From the NCBI RefSeq assembly GCF_947497555.1, contig NZ_CANMGY010000003.1, positions 124,001 through 188,000 of the forward strand: a stretch of DNA of 64,000 nt. The letters are read 5' to 3'. This document shows, piece after piece, positions 1 through 9,972 of the stretch. Every line of letters starts with the position of its first letter. The stretch's first letter is position 1. Below the pieces are notes generated by a model. That model ran no database searches, was not told the DNA's origin, and saw only the letters and a program-made list of their open reading frames with translations. This DNA comes from an uncultured Umboniibacter sp. GTDB lineage: Bacteria; Pseudomonadota; Gammaproteobacteria; Pseudomonadales; DSM-25080. The translations under genes were made by a program, and so were the position numbers.

Positions 1-1014
1 CGGATATCAGCGCGCCTTAAAGTACTGAGTCAAATGGATATCTCTGAGCGCCGTAAACCGCAGGACGGTCGAATCAAACTGAAGGTATCCAAAACCAAAG
101 CCATCGACTTCCGCGTTAACACGCTACCTACGCTGTGGGGAGAAAAAATTGTACTGCGTATTTTGGACCCTACTAGTGCGCAGATGGGCATTGATGCATT
201 GGGTTACGAGGATGAGCAAAAGCAACTCTTCATGGATGCACTTAATCAGCCGCAGGGTATGATTCTGGTTACCGGACCTACGGGTTCGGGTAAAACCGTA
301 TCGCTCTATACCGGCCTCAACATCCTCAATACCGAACAGCGCAACATCTCCACCGCCGAAGACCCTGTAGAGATCAACCTTGAGGGTATCAACCAGGTCA
401 ACGTCAACGCGAAGGTAGGACTAACCTTTTCAACCGCACTCCGCTCGTTCCTCCGCCAGGATCCGGATATTGTGATGGTGGGAGAGATCCGAGATTTGGA
501 AACCGCGGAAATTGCTATTAAGGCGGCGCAGACCGGTCACTTGGTACTCTCAACCCTGCACACTAACTCGGCACCGGAAACCTTAACGCGCCTGGCAAAC
601 ATGGGCGTCCCATCCTTTAATATCGCTACCTCAGTGAACCTTATTATCGCTCAACGTCTTGCTCGACGCCTCTGCAAGAGCTGCAAAATACCGGCAGAGG
701 ACATCCCGGAGGAAGTGCTTCAAAAGGAAGGTATTTTAGATTGCGGTTTCAATCCTGATGAGATGGAATTATTCCAGCCTAACCTTAAAGGTTGTGGCGG
801 TTGTACCGGGGGTTACAAGGGGCGTGTTGGTATTTACGAAGTAGTTCGCATTACTCCGGCTATCTCTCGGATTATCATGGAAGAAGGAAACGCAATTCAA
901 ATCGCTGATGCCGCTGCCGAAGCCGGCTTCAATAACCTCCGTACCTCAGCCTTACGCAAGGTCTGTATGGGCGTAACTAGCCTCGAAGAGGCCAACCGAG
1001 TAACCAACGACTAA
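1..1014 (+). CDS. pilB: Type IV pilus assembly ATPase PilB (3' part)
   Basis: C-terminal 337 residues of the hexameric ATPase that powers pilus extension in the cytoplasm. The frame is open from base 1, so the N-terminal part lies outside the window; the ATG at 34 is internal, because the residues before it already read as PilB. Visible: the Walker A motif GPTGSGKT, the Asp box and Walker B region around [12 protein letters not shown], the His-box STLHTNSA, and two CxxC pairs (CKSCK, CGGC) of the zinc-binding C-terminal domain. pilC follows after 5 bases and pilD overlaps pilC, so this is a pilBCD operon. Certain family call. Confidence 0.97.
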   Translation, partial: RISARLKVLSQMDISERRKPQDGRIKLKVSKTKAIDFRVNTLPTLWGEKIVLRILDPTSAQMGIDALGYEDEQKQLFMDALNQPQGMILVTGPTGSGKTVSLYTGLNILNTEQRNISTAEDPVEINLEGINQVNVNAKVGLTFSTALRSFLRQDPDIVMVGEIRDLETAEIAIKAAQTGHLVLSTLHTNSAPETLTRLANMGVPSFNIATSVNLIIAQRLARRLCKSCKIPAEDIPEEVLQKEGILDCGFNPDEMELFQPNLKGCGGCTGGYKGRVGIYEVVRITPAISRIIMEEGNAIQIADAAAEAGFNNLRTSALRKVCMGVTSLEEANRVTND

Positions 1015-1019
1015 TTATT

Positions 1020-2234
1020 ATGGCTACAGCAACGAAAGAAAAAGTATTTGAGTACTCTGGAGCAGATCGCCGAGGCAATAGCACCAAGGGTGAAATTCGC
1101 GCAACGAATAGTGCCGCGGCTAAGGCGCTGTTGAGCAAACAGGGGATCATTGCGAAAAAAGTCCGCCCCAAAGCCAAGCCACTGTTTGGCGCGTCGAAGA
1201 AAGTTACGCCTCAGGATATCGCACTCTTTACTCGCCAGCTCTCCACCATGATGAAGGCCGGTGTGCCGCTGATTCAATCCTTTGAGATTGTAGCGGAAGG
1301 CTCAGACAGTGCCGGGGTGAAAGAGTTGATGACCGACGTAAGAGATACCGTTGCGGGCGGAGAGAGCTTTGCAAACGCCATTCGCAAGCATCCAAAGTAT
1401 TTCGATGACCTATTTTGTGAACTGATTGCGGCGGGTGAACAATCCGGTGCTTTAGAGACCATGTTGGATCGGGTTGCCACCTACAAGGAAAAGTCTGAAT
1501 CACTCAAGAAAAAGATCAAGAAGGCGATGACCTACCCTATTGCCGTTTTAGTGATTGCCGCCATTGTGACCGTGGTGCTACTGGTAAAAGTCGTTCCACA
1601 GTTTGCCACCACCTTTGCGGGCTTCGGTGCCGAGCTTCCTGCCTTTACCCTCTTCGTTTTAGGTCTTTCGGAAACCATGCAGGCGAACTGGTGGAAGATG
1701 TTAATAGGTATCGGAATTATTGGTCTCGTCTTCAAGGAAGCAAAAGCCCGCTCAAAAGTCTTTGCCGACGGTGTTGATAAGTTCATTCTTAAGATCCCGG
1801 TTCTAGGTGCGATTCAAGAGCAATCTGCCATCGCGCGCTTCGCTCGCACACTTTCTACTACCTTTGCCGCAGGTGTGCCATTGGTTGACGCACTAGACTC
1901 AGTTGCCGGTGCTTCGGGTAATGCCGTCTTTCGGGATGCCTCAAAGCAGGTAAAGGAAGACGTCAGCTCCGGTATCGCGCTAAACGTAGCCATGCGCCAA
2001 ACCGACACTTTCCCCAGCCTTGCTATTCAGATGACGGCTATCGGTGAGGAGTCGGGGGCGTTGGACGACATGCTAGATAAAGTTGCAACCTTCTATGAAG
2101 AGGCCGTAGATAACCTCGTTGATCAGCTAACTGCGCTTATGGAGCCGTTTATTATGGCCGTACTTGGGGTGCTTGTAGGGGGTCTATTGATTGCTATGTA
2201 CCTACCTATCTTCTCCATGGGGAACGCGATGTAA
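1020..2234 (+). CDS. pilC: Type IV pilus inner-membrane platform protein PilC
   Basis: Inner-membrane platform protein of the type IV pilus machine that couples PilB to pilin insertion. 404 residues, the usual length. Two T2SS-F (GspF) domains are seen, at about residues 65-190 and 270-395. Each ends in membrane helices: AVLVIAAIVTVVLLVKVV in the first half and IMAVLGVLVGGLLIAMYL at the end. The duplicated EESGALDDMLDKVATFYEE / EQSGALETMLDRVATYKEK motif is characteristic. It starts 5 bases after pilB, and its stop codon overlaps the pilD start by one base. Confidence 0.97.
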   Translation: MATATKEKVFEYSGADRRGNSTKGEIRATNSAAAKALLSKQGIIAKKVRPKAKPLFGASKKVTPQDIALFTRQLSTMMKAGVPLIQSFEIVAEGSDSAGVKELMTDVRDTVAGGESFANAIRKHPKYFDDLFCELIAAGEQSGALETMLDRVATYKEKSESLKKKIKKAMTYPIAVLVIAAIVTVVLLVKVVPQFATTFAGFGAELPAFTLFVLGLSETMQANWWKMLIGIGIIGLVFKEAKARSKVFADGVDKFILKIPVLGAIQEQSAIARFARTLSTTFAAGVPLVDALDSVAGASGNAVFRDASKQVKEDVSSGIALNVAMRQTDTFPSLAIQMTAIGEESGALDDMLDKVATFYEEAVDNLVDQLTALMEPFIMAVLGVLVGGLLIAMYLPIFSMGNAM

Positions 2235-3088
2235 TGTTGGCGCTATTTCAACAAAACCCTGGGTATCTCATCGCTATTGCAACCATTTTGGGCTTGGTAG
2301 TGGGTAGCTTTCTCAATGTGGTCATTCACCGCCTGCCAAAGATTTTACAGGCACAATGGGCCGCTGAATTTTCTGAGGAGGAAGCAGGTTCCGCAGGCAA
2401 GCAATACAATCTCGCCTTCCCTGCTTCGCACTGCCCTAACTGTGATGCGCCCATCAAGCCCTGGCAGAACTTGCCGCTCATTAGCTGGCTAATGCTCAAA
2501 GGTCGATGCGCTAGCTGCCGTGTTAACATTCACTGGCGCTACCCGGTAGTAGAGTTGGCTACTGGAATACTTACTGGCTTTGCAGCTTGGTATATGGGCG
2601 CTGTCGCTCCCGTTATTTATGTCATCATAGCTATCTGGATTCTAATCGCCTTAATCGCCATCGATATCGATTGCTATTTGTTACCGGACACCCTAACTCT
2701 GCCACTACTTTGGGCCGGATTGATCGCTAACAGTTTGGGTTGGTTTACGGATTTAGATTCAGCCCTTTGGGGTGCCGTTGCCGGCTACCTATCGCTTTGG
2801 ATTATCTTTTGGCTGTTCAAGCTGGCGACCGGCAAAGAGGGAATGGGCTATGGTGACTTTAAGCTCCTAGCGGCGCTGGGTGCTTGGATGGGTTGGCAGG
2901 CACTGCCAATGATTATTCTTATCAGTTCATTTGTGGGTGCCCTACTCGGGATATTGGCGATAGTCATCTACGGCCGCGATAAAGCAAAACCTATCCCCTT
3001 CGGCCCCTATTTGGCGATTGCGGGATTACTGGTGTTTTTCTTTGAAGACTTTATTCGTCAGGTGATACCACTCTTCGCGGGGCTCTAG
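2234..3088 (+). CDS. pilD: Prepilin peptidase / N-methyltransferase PilD
   Basis: Membrane aspartic protease that cleaves type IV prepilin (and T2SS pseudopilin) leaders and N-methylates the new terminus. 284 residues. The cytoplasmic N-terminal loop carries both CxxC pairs (CPNCD and CASCR) expected in the full bifunctional enzyme. The catalytic aspartates are visible in AIDIDCYLLPD and in the GYGDFKLLAALGAW (GxGD) motif. Multiple membrane helices follow. The ATG overlaps the TAA of pilC, which implies translational coupling. Confidence 0.97.
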   Translation: MLALFQQNPGYLIAIATILGLVVGSFLNVVIHRLPKILQAQWAAEFSEEEAGSAGKQYNLAFPASHCPNCDAPIKPWQNLPLISWLMLKGRCASCRVNIHWRYPVVELATGILTGFAAWYMGAVAPVIYVIIAIWILIALIAIDIDCYLLPDTLTLPLLWAGLIANSLGWFTDLDSALWGAVAGYLSLWIIFWLFKLATGKEGMGYGDFKLLAALGAWMGWQALPMIILISSFVGALLGILAIVIYGRDKAKPIPFGPYLAIAGLLVFFFEDFIRQVIPLFAGL

Positions 3089-3170
3089 AATCAATCTAGA
3101 GTCTCTTCGGTTTATTTGCAGCGTTGACCTTAGTCTGGCCGGCATTAGGTTGAATGCCTGAGACGCTGCA
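3083..3170. other. Structured intergenic DNA (nested inverted repeats) between pilD and yqcC
   Basis: A 7-bp perfect hairpin (CTCTAGA at 3083-3089, TCTAGAG at 3095-3101) overlaps the pilD stop codon. It is followed by an 8-bp outer repeat TGCAGCGT (3117-3124) / ACGCTGCA (3163-3170) enclosing GGCATT / AATGCC (3143-3160 region). No long T tract follows on either strand. It lies between two convergent transcription units, so a bidirectional 3'-end structure is the simplest reading. Confidence 0.4.
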
Positions 3171-3172
3171 GT

Positions 3173-3493
3173 TCAGCTACCCAACAACTCATCCAAATCC
3201 TTCAGCAACTCGACAATATAATGTCGTTCTGTCAATTTCTGCGCCCAAACGACTTCCGCCATTGCCGCTACACCACTAAGCGCTGGTAGCGGCGCCGCAA
3301 CACGGAGCATTTCATCTAAACGTTCAATCAATACAAACTGTATCCATTGCTCAAATGGCATCGTATCCGTGAAGAAGGGAATGGTACTATGAAAGGCACT
3401 TAAGGCAGGACGAGTAGTGGACCAGAGTTGAGCTCGCTGCAGCTCGGCCCTGAGTGAATCCAGTGTCATTGTTAGCGCTTCGTGCTGCTCCAC
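3173..3493 (-). CDS. yqcC: YqcC family protein (DUF446)
   Basis: Small 106-residue all-helical protein resembling the YqcC/DUF446 family: LRAELQRAQLWS near the start, then PFFTDTMPFEQWIQFVLIERL in the middle. The family has no established biochemical role. It begins 2 bases after the dinG stop on the same strand, so it is very likely co-translated with dinG. No signal peptide or membrane segment. Family call is good; function unknown. Confidence 0.8.
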   Translation of the reverse strand: MEQHEALTMTLDSLRAELQRAQLWSTTRPALSAFHSTIPFFTDTMPFEQWIQFVLIERLDEMLRVAAPLPALSGVAAMAEVVWAQKLTERHYIVELLKDLDELLGS

Positions 3494-3495
3494 GG

Positions 3496-5616
3496 TCAGA
3501 CCTCTATACGCCGGCGATACGGCGGCAGTGAATTGAGTAACTGATGGCCGTAGCGCTTGGTAATCACGCGCTTGTCTAACAGTACCACCTGCCCCGTATC
3601 GGTCTCGGTGCGAATTAAACGACCACAGGCCTGGACTAGCTTCAACGAGGCATCAGGAACCGATACCTGCATGAATGAATTACCCCCTTCGGACTCAATC
3701 CACTCGGATAACTGCGCTTCAACCGGCGCATCCGGCACCGAGAAGGGTAATTTTACAATCACCACTCGCTCACAATATTTACCGGGTAAATCTAAGCCCT
3801 CGGCGAAGCTAGCAAGCCCCAGCAAACAACTGCGCTTGCCCTCATCAATACGCGCCCTATGCAACTCAAGAACACGCGAGCGAGAATACTGCCCCTGATA
3901 TAACGTTGCTTCCAGCTGCTCCGCACTTAACGCCTCGACATACTGCTCCATATGGCGTCTTGCCGTGAACAGCACCAAGGTAGCGATCTCATCATCGACT
4001 AGTTTAGGCAGGTCAGCCTCTATAAGATGATCAAATGCAGCGTTCTGACTGGGGTCAACCGCTATCGGCGGAATCCATAACTCAGCGACGTTGGCGAAAT
4101 CAAACGGACTTTGGACTATGGCATAGGTGTCCTCGGCGGCGGTACCTGCACGCATTTTGAAACGGTCAAAGTGCCCTAAGCTCGAAAGCGTTGCCGAGGT
4201 CACTACCGCGCCAAAACAACGGTTCCATAATTTACTCTGTAGTGTCCCCGACGCTAAAATAGGACTACAACTTAGCAATGGATCCCCATCATTCATCCAG
4301 GTAATCCAACGTGCATGAGGCAAGCGATCCGCTGCATCCACATCGGACCAAGCCTCCCATAACGCCAAGTTCTCTTCGCCACGGGAAACCGCAGCGCCAA
4401 CTCCCGCAATAGCCGCCTCAAGTTGTCCTCGTTCGTCACCGACTGCTAATTCAATACCGTCTTGCAGCGCATCTCTAAAACGCCCTAGCCAACTATTGAG
4501 ACGCTTGTAGGTATCGCGGTTACGCTCAGCTTCACTGCGCAGCTGATCAGGAACCCGTCCCTGAGGGAAACGATATCTCGGCAGGTCATTTCGGTCATTC
4601 ACTGGGATTTCGATGAGGTCATTCATTACTGGTTCGAACTCCTGCTGCACGCGAATGGTATCGGCAACGGCGCGCGGCAACTCGCCAACGGCAGCGAGAC
4701 CTAACGAGAGTTTCTGAGCAAGATCTAACACGGGTGGCAACTGCTTTTCCAGGCTCGCCAGCCATTTGATTGAGCCATTCAGTCGACAGGTTGCTGCAAA
4801 ATGATCCAGAGCCTTATCGGGTAAATGATGCCCCTCATCAAACACATAAATACTGTCCTCGGGACGAGAAAGAATAGCTCCCCCACCCAACCGAAGGTCC
4901 GCGAGAACGAGATCATGGTTGGCAACAATAACATCCGCCGTTTCCAAACTTTCTCTGGCTTGATAAAACGGGCACGCGTTGAACTGTTCGCAGCGGCGAC
5001 CCGTGCAACGATTATGATCCGTGGTAACACGGCGCCAGTTTTGATCTTCAATGGAATCCGGCCAAGAGTCTCTATCCCCTTCCCAGCGCCTCGCGTCAAA
5101 GGAGGCTTTGAGCTCCTCAAAAAGCTCTCGCTGATCTTTGGTCGGTAGGCCGTCCGTTTCATCCGGATAGAGTCCTAATGAACCTTGAGAGGGGTCAGCG
5201 TTAGTGAGCTGCTGCTGCAACTGCACTGGGCACAAATAGCGTCCTCGCCCTTTGGCCAGCTCAAAAGAGAAGGATAGGCCACTATGACGAAGTACCGCGG
5301 GTAAATCTTTGTGTAGGATCTGCTCCTGCAGAGCAACCGTAGCGGTAGAGACAATGAGCTTTTTATCGTGTCGTTTCGCCAGGGGAATGGTAGGGATCAG
5401 ATAGGCAATAGTTTTACCCGTACCCGTACCCGCCTCGATAACCGCTAAGCCCCCGGAAATACGCTCGCCCGATTCGTCATCAATCTCAACGGCACCCATA
5501 GCACGCGCAATGTGGGCGATCATTTCCTTCTGGCCTTGACGCGGGCCGAGTTCATTCGCCTTTAGGTAGCGACTATAGGCCTTTTGAATAGTCGACTTGT
5601 CAGAGTCTTTCAGCAT
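3496..5616 (-). CDS. dinG: ATP-dependent DNA helicase DinG
   Basis: 5'-3' iron-sulfur superfamily 2 helicase of the XPD/DinG type, acting on R-loops and stalled forks in the family. 706 residues. Walker A is GTGTGKT (about residues 64-70) and the DEAH-like box is FDEGH. The four cysteines of the FeS cluster are present: one in YLCPVQL and three in CTGRRCEQFNAC. Motif VI is the QACGRLIRTETDTG stretch near the C-terminus. No LexA-type palindrome was recognised upstream, so damage induction is not supported by sequence. It heads a unit with yqcC. Confidence 0.95.
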   Translation of the reverse strand: MLKDSDKSTIQKAYSRYLKANELGPRQGQKEMIAHIARAMGAVEIDDESGERISGGLAVIEAGTGTGKTIAYLIPTIPLAKRHDKKLIVSTATVALQEQILHKDLPAVLRHSGLSFSFELAKGRGRYLCPVQLQQQLTNADPSQGSLGLYPDETDGLPTKDQRELFEELKASFDARRWEGDRDSWPDSIEDQNWRRVTTDHNRCTGRRCEQFNACPFYQARESLETADVIVANHDLVLADLRLGGGAILSRPEDSIYVFDEGHHLPDKALDHFAATCRLNGSIKWLASLEKQLPPVLDLAQKLSLGLAAVGELPRAVADTIRVQQEFEPVMNDLIEIPVNDRNDLPRYRFPQGRVPDQLRSEAERNRDTYKRLNSWLGRFRDALQDGIELAVGDERGQLEAAIAGVGAAVSRGEENLALWEAWSDVDAADRLPHARWITWMNDGDPLLSCSPILASGTLQSKLWNRCFGAVVTSATLSSLGHFDRFKMRAGTAAEDTYAIVQSPFDFANVAELWIPPIAVDPSQNAAFDHLIEADLPKLVDDEIATLVLFTARRHMEQYVEALSAEQLEATLYQGQYSRSRVLELHRARIDEGKRSCLLGLASFAEGLDLPGKYCERVVIVKLPFSVPDAPVEAQLSEWIESEGGNSFMQVSVPDASLKLVQACGRLIRTETDTGQVVLLDKRVITKRYGHQLLNSLPPYRRRIEV

Positions 5617-5699
5617 TGTATCAACCTAGGCGAGGAGAGAGGCTGCAGTTTACCATGTGAACCGCACCCCCCAACTACCCCTTAAGAGAATTTTAACTA

Positions 5700-7154
5700 C
5701 TAAGCTGCCGCGTTCGACTCGTTCTTCGCCAGCTTAATATTCAAGAGGCCGTAGGCAATACCTATAAACGGACAGATGATATTGAACAGTGCCCAAGGCG
5801 CGTAGGTCCAGGTCGCAATACCCAGGGTCGCTGCCATGTATGCGCCACAGGTGTTCCATGGAATCAACGGAGAGGTAATGGTTCCCGCGTCCTCTAAACT
5901 CCGAGAGAGGTTCAGCGCATTTAATCCGCGGCGCTCGAATTCTAGGCGGTACATTCTACCTGGCAGCACAATGGCCATGTATTGGTCTGAAGTCACCACG
6001 TTCGCTGCAAAGGCCGTCACAATGGTGGTAGTTATCAATGAACCCGTAGAGTGCACCATACTGAGTGCGCCGCCTACTAACTTCTCTAAGATGCCTACTT
6101 TCTCAATCGCGCCGCCAAATGCCATGGCGCAGACAATCAACCATACTGTATTCAGCATGCTGCTCATTCCACCTTTAGATAGCAGCGAGCCTAACATTTC
6201 ATTACTGGAATCAGAGACGTAACCATCAAACAACGTGGTCCAAATGCCCTTCAGATGCAGTGCTACGACACCTAGATCACCCACTTCTCCCGCTAGCTTT
6301 TCAACTGCCTGAGGCTGTAACACCGCCGCCATAATGGCGCCAAAAAGCGCACCAAGCAAAATGGTGGGAAATGCTGGCACCTTTTTGTAAGCCAAAAATA
6401 GTAGCAATACCAACGGTAATAAGCTGATTAGTGAAATATTGAACTCAACCTGAATAGCCGAAATTAACGCAGAAATTTCGACGGGCGTAATTTGCGTCTC
6501 ATTACCGAAGCCAAGAAAAGCGAAAAAAAGTAGCGCCACTGCATAGGCTGGGACCGTAGTCCACAGCATATGACGAATGTGCTCAAAGAGGTTGACGCCA
6601 GTAATCGCTGAGGCCAAATTGGTCGTTTCAGAGAGTGGCGAGAGCTTATCGCCGAAGTAAGCGCCGGAAATAATGGCTCCTGCCGTGATAGCCGGATCTA
6701 ACTGCAACGCCTCAGCAATACCAATTAAGCCAATACCAAGCGTACCCGCGGTCGTCCACGACGAACCAATACTGACGGAAACTAAGGCACAAATTAAGCA
6801 GGCCGCGAAGTAGAAAATGGAGGGATCGAGTATTTGTACACCATAGTAAATCATCGCTGGTACAGTGCCCGACAAAATCCAGGTACCAATGAGCGCGCCA
6901 ACAGCAAGTAAAATCATCACCGAACCAAAGGCAAGCGAAATACCCTTTAACATGCCCTCTTCGAAACTCTCCCAGCTCATGCCATTATAGATACCAATGA
7001 GGCCGGTAATCGCCGCACATAGCAGCAAGGCAATTTGGTTAGCACCGTAAGACGAATCTGCTCCGTACAAATAGACGGATGCCGATAGCATCAAGATTAA
7101 TGAGATAACCGGAATAATCGACTGGAGATATGAGGGGGCTTTGATGGTAGACAT
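5700..7154 (-). CDS. nhaC: Na+/H+ antiporter, NhaC family
   Basis: Inner-membrane protein of 484 residues with about 11-12 hydrophobic helices, matching the NhaC family of sodium/proton antiporters. Supporting segments are SSWTTAGTLGIGLIGI, GAYFGDKLSPLSETTNLA and SPLIPWNTCGAYMAATLG, which are signature NhaC stretches. The likely role is Na+ export or pH homeostasis, consistent with a saline habitat. It is monocistronic, with a divergent acyltransferase upstream. Substrate pairing (for example malate-lactate exchange, as in MleN) cannot be excluded. Confidence 0.88.
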   Translation of the reverse strand: MSTIKAPSYLQSIIPVISLILMLSASVYLYGADSSYGANQIALLLCAAITGLIGIYNGMSWESFEEGMLKGISLAFGSVMILLAVGALIGTWILSGTVPAMIYYGVQILDPSIFYFAACLICALVSVSIGSSWTTAGTLGIGLIGIAEALQLDPAITAGAIISGAYFGDKLSPLSETTNLASAITGVNLFEHIRHMLWTTVPAYAVALLFFAFLGFGNETQITPVEISALISAIQVEFNISLISLLPLVLLLFLAYKKVPAFPTILLGALFGAIMAAVLQPQAVEKLAGEVGDLGVVALHLKGIWTTLFDGYVSDSSNEMLGSLLSKGGMSSMLNTVWLIVCAMAFGGAIEKVGILEKLVGGALSMVHSTGSLITTTIVTAFAANVVTSDQYMAIVLPGRMYRLEFERRGLNALNLSRSLEDAGTITSPLIPWNTCGAYMAATLGIATWTYAPWALFNIICPFIGIAYGLLNIKLAKNESNAAA

Positions 7155-7328
7155 AACTATTATGACTCTAGCGGCTTCTGTATTTTACAGTTTGCCGCAA
7201 ACTCAGCCGAAGTGATAGTTTCTAGCTAAAAAAATCAATCTTGCCGTAGTGACTAATCGGTCATTGTTGTTTGAGTAAATCTGACTTAAAATCAGCTCCT
7301 TTTTAAACCGTGGTATTTGAAAGCAGTT

Positions 7329-8483
7329 ATGGCAAATTTCGACGATATTCGTCCCTTTAATGATGACGAAGTACAACCTACTCTACAAAGAATTATTCGC
7401 GATCCAGAATTACTCGCTACCTTCAGTCATTATAAATTCAGTAGCTGGCCGAAGTTTCTGCGTAAATCTCTTGGCAGCAAATTGATTTCCGTGGGGCTTC
7501 GTCGACATGTCAACAAACTCCAGACTGTTCGGGACTTTCAGGAAGAAGTCGAGCAATACATGAACAAGATGATCAAAGAAACGATCAGCGATCTATCAGT
7601 GATTGGAGTTGAAAAAATTCCCAAGGGTCCATGCTTGTTCATCTCCAATCATCGCGATATTGCGATGGACCCTGCGTTAATTAATTGGAGTATCTTTCAA
7701 CACGGTCGGGACACCGTTCGTATCGCGATTGGCGATAATTTGCTATCAAAGCCCTGGACCAGTGACGTAATGCGCCTCAATAAAAGTTTTATCGTGCAGC
7801 GATCGATCACCGCCCCGCGTAAACTCTTTGCAGCATTTAAAAAGCTATCGGCCTACATCGGTCACTCGATTACAGTTGATCATCACGACGTATGGATTGC
7901 GCAGCGAGAGGGCCGTGCGAAGGATGGCATTGATACCACTGAACCTGCAATCATAAAGATGTTTGCCATGAGTAAAGCTAAGGAAGAATCGCTTGGCGCC
8001 TACTTAAACACGCTTAACATCATACCCGTAAGCTTAAGCTACGAATATGACCCGTGTGATGTTGCGAAGGCACGTGAGCTCACGCTCAAAGCTACTAGCG
8101 GTAATTACGAAAAGGGTGAGCACGAGGACATTCAAACAATCGGAGCCGGCATTACTGGGTTTAAGGGCCGGGTAACGGTAGCTTTTGGCGAGCCGCTAAA
8201 TCAATTATCCGACGAAACAACGGCCGATGAACTCGCTTCGTTAATCGATCAGCATATCCTTAGCAATTACAAGATTCGTCCAGCTAATGTTCTGGCGTTA
8301 CGAAAGCTTGAACCCGAACTTAATTTTGACCCCGCGGCCTTTAACGTTTCCGAGCAGGACATTACTGCACAGCGTAGCGTGTTTGAGCAGCGCCTTGCGA
8401 ACTGCGACGACATGTATCAAACGCAATTCCTCTCTGCCTATGCAGCGCCACTGAAACGCAAACTTGTAGCCATAGACGCGTAA
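7329..8483 (+). CDS. PlsC-like glycerolipid acyltransferase
   Basis: 384-residue protein of the lysophospholipid/glycerol-phosphate acyltransferase superfamily. The catalytic H-x4-D motif is NHRDIAMDPAL (about residues 110-120). Unlike PlsC it has long flanking regions, and the usual FPEG motif is not obvious; IAQREGRAKDG probably takes its place. No membrane helix is obvious, so it is probably a peripheral enzyme. An in-frame TTG at 7317 lies upstream; the ATG at 7329 is preferred, although the ribosome site is weak. Substrate unknown. One of three acyltransferases in the window. Confidence 0.75.
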   Translation: MANFDDIRPFNDDEVQPTLQRIIRDPELLATFSHYKFSSWPKFLRKSLGSKLISVGLRRHVNKLQTVRDFQEEVEQYMNKMIKETISDLSVIGVEKIPKGPCLFISNHRDIAMDPALINWSIFQHGRDTVRIAIGDNLLSKPWTSDVMRLNKSFIVQRSITAPRKLFAAFKKLSAYIGHSITVDHHDVWIAQREGRAKDGIDTTEPAIIKMFAMSKAKEESLGAYLNTLNIIPVSLSYEYDPCDVAKARELTLKATSGNYEKGEHEDIQTIGAGITGFKGRVTVAFGEPLNQLSDETTADELASLIDQHILSNYKIRPANVLALRKLEPELNFDPAAFNVSEQDITAQRSVFEQRLANCDDMYQTQFLSAYAAPLKRKLVAIDA

Positions 8484-8582
8484 CCTAGTTAGTCACCGAG
8501 CACTCGCGTTACCGATCTAAGAGCTACGAGCTACGAAATGATCTGACTGTTCAGTGAACTCAAATCGCTGAATTTCAGAGAC

Positions 8583-8611
8583 AAAAAAAGGAGTCCCAGG
8601 ACTCCTTTTTT
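8583..8611. terminator. Bidirectional intrinsic terminator
   Basis: Perfect stem AAGGAGTCC / GGACTCCTT with a two-base loop, flanked by A-run on the left and T-run on the right. It can serve both the upstream acyltransferase (+) and the desaturase (-), which converge here. Confidence 0.85.
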
Positions 8612-8628
8612 ATGACTTAGCCACTTGC

Positions 8629-9783
8629 TCAGCAAACCGCTAGGCGATTCACGAAGCGAATCATTCGCTTGCGCTGCTGCTTAATTTCAAACTCTAGCGC
8701 AGCAAGCTTTTCTGAAATAACTACCAATTCGGTCTCGGCTAAGGCACGGAGTTCTTCTCCGCGCTGCTCCACTAACTCCTTTTTCGCCTCCACCCAACTT
8801 AGGCGAAGCTCCTTCCAGTGCTGGAGCTGCTGCTGGAAACGCATAGACTCCAATGCGATTTGATCGCTAAAGCGAAGCGATAGTGGTTTCGACTTGAAGG
8901 TGTCTTCGGCGCGCTTAAGCTGAGTTTCAATCATCGCCTGATTAATCTTAGCCGCCGGCGTTCGCTTCAGCTTCGAAGCAAGCCCCAACTTAGAAGCAGT
9001 AAAGATCAACCACTTGGTAGGGTCATACTGCCACCACTTCACACCATTACGGTAGTCACCTTGGAAAAGATGATGGTAGTTATGGTAGCCCTCACCGTAG
9101 GTGAAGAGTGCTAAGACATCGTTATCGCGCGCCGTATTCTCTTCCGTATAAGGACGTCGACCCCAGATATGAGCTAGCGAGTTGATGAAGAAGGTGGTGT
9201 GGTGAGAAACGACTAAGCGCAGGAAGCCAATAAGCAATGCGCCGGCAATAATGTCCCCAAGCAACCAGCCCAATGCCAGCGCCGGAATCAAGTTCATCAC
9301 CAGTGTCAAAACTACATAGTGCTTATGCTGCCAGACGACAATCGGATCACGCTGCAAGTCCTTCACATTCGAGAAGTCCACCTCGCCACTTGGATAGGCG
9401 CGGAGCATCCAACCAATGTGAGAAAAGAAGAAACCACGCTTGGCCGAATAGGGATCGCGCTCATTATCATCTACGTGTCGGTGGTGGCGACGGTGCCCCG
9501 AGGCCCAGACCAAAATACTATTCTGAGTTGCGGCGGCACCAAACAGTGCGAACATCAGCCGCAGACTCCAGTGAGCTCGATAGCTATTATGCGCCCACAG
9601 GCGATGGTAACCGGCCGTAATGGACATTCCATTAGCGCCGAGTACTAGGATGGCTGCAAGCCACATTGCGCCGCTATAGCCAACAGCGTAGCCATACCAG
9701 GGAACACCAATAAAAGTAACAATTGTAGTAAACACGAACACCGAGACGGGTAGCCACATAATGGGCGGTTTTTCTGACTGCAT
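8629..9783 (-). CDS. Membrane fatty-acid desaturase (acyl-CoA delta-9 type)
   Basis: Integral-membrane di-iron desaturase that introduces a cis double bond into acyl chains. All three histidine boxes are visible: HRLWAH, HRRHHRH and HNYHH (in GEGYHNYHHLFQGDYRNG). They are spaced among four hydrophobic segments as in stearoyl-CoA 9-desaturases. The C-terminal ~110 residues are charged and coiled-coil-like (EELRALAETELVVISEKL), an extension beyond the catalytic core. Start chosen at ATG 9783; an in-frame TTG at 9795 gives four more residues. Works in membrane fluidity. Confidence 0.9.
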   Translation of the reverse strand: MQSEKPPIMWLPVSVFVFTTIVTFIGVPWYGYAVGYSGAMWLAAILVLGANGMSITAGYHRLWAHNSYRAHWSLRLMFALFGAAATQNSILVWASGHRRHHRHVDDNERDPYSAKRGFFFSHIGWMLRAYPSGEVDFSNVKDLQRDPIVVWQHKHYVVLTLVMNLIPALALGWLLGDIIAGALLIGFLRLVVSHHTTFFINSLAHIWGRRPYTEENTARDNDVLALFTYGEGYHNYHHLFQGDYRNGVKWWQYDPTKWLIFTASKLGLASKLKRTPAAKINQAMIETQLKRAEDTFKSKPLSLRFSDQIALESMRFQQQLQHWKELRLSWVEAKKELVEQRGEELRALAETELVVISEKLAALEFEIKQQRKRMIRFVNRLAVC

Positions 9784-9896
9784 ATCAAATTCCAAAACTT
9801 CTTATTGCCACCACTGTACGAAAGGAGGCGCCCCTAAACATGACAGAATACGACACGAAGATGAATGGTGAGAGATCAGTGACTAGGGGGTTTCCG

Positions 9897-9933
9897 GAAC
9901 AAAAAAAGCGCACCCTGTTACCAGAGCGCGCTT
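9897..9933 (-). terminator. Intrinsic terminator of the rpsP-rimM-trmD-rplS operon
   Basis: On the minus strand a 12-bp stem (AAGCGCGCTCTG / CAGGGTGCGCTT, two G-T pairs) with GTAA loop is followed by seven T residues. It lies 40 bases after the rplS stop. Confidence 0.88.
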
Positions 9934-9972
9934 CTTTCGGTGCTGCCGAAGCAGCAAGAGGGTCAGGCTATA

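Noticed and set aside
4779..5162. 127-codon minus-strand frame inside dinG
   Set aside because: Same strand, different frame within the DinG helicase core, which has intact motifs through this region.
5617..5699. LexA box upstream of dinG
   Set aside because: No CTG-N10-CAG palindrome found, so SOS control is not claimed.
9273..9648. Two open frames of 109-115 codons on the plus strand
   Set aside because: Both are antisense to the histidine boxes of the desaturase gene; no independent coding signal.
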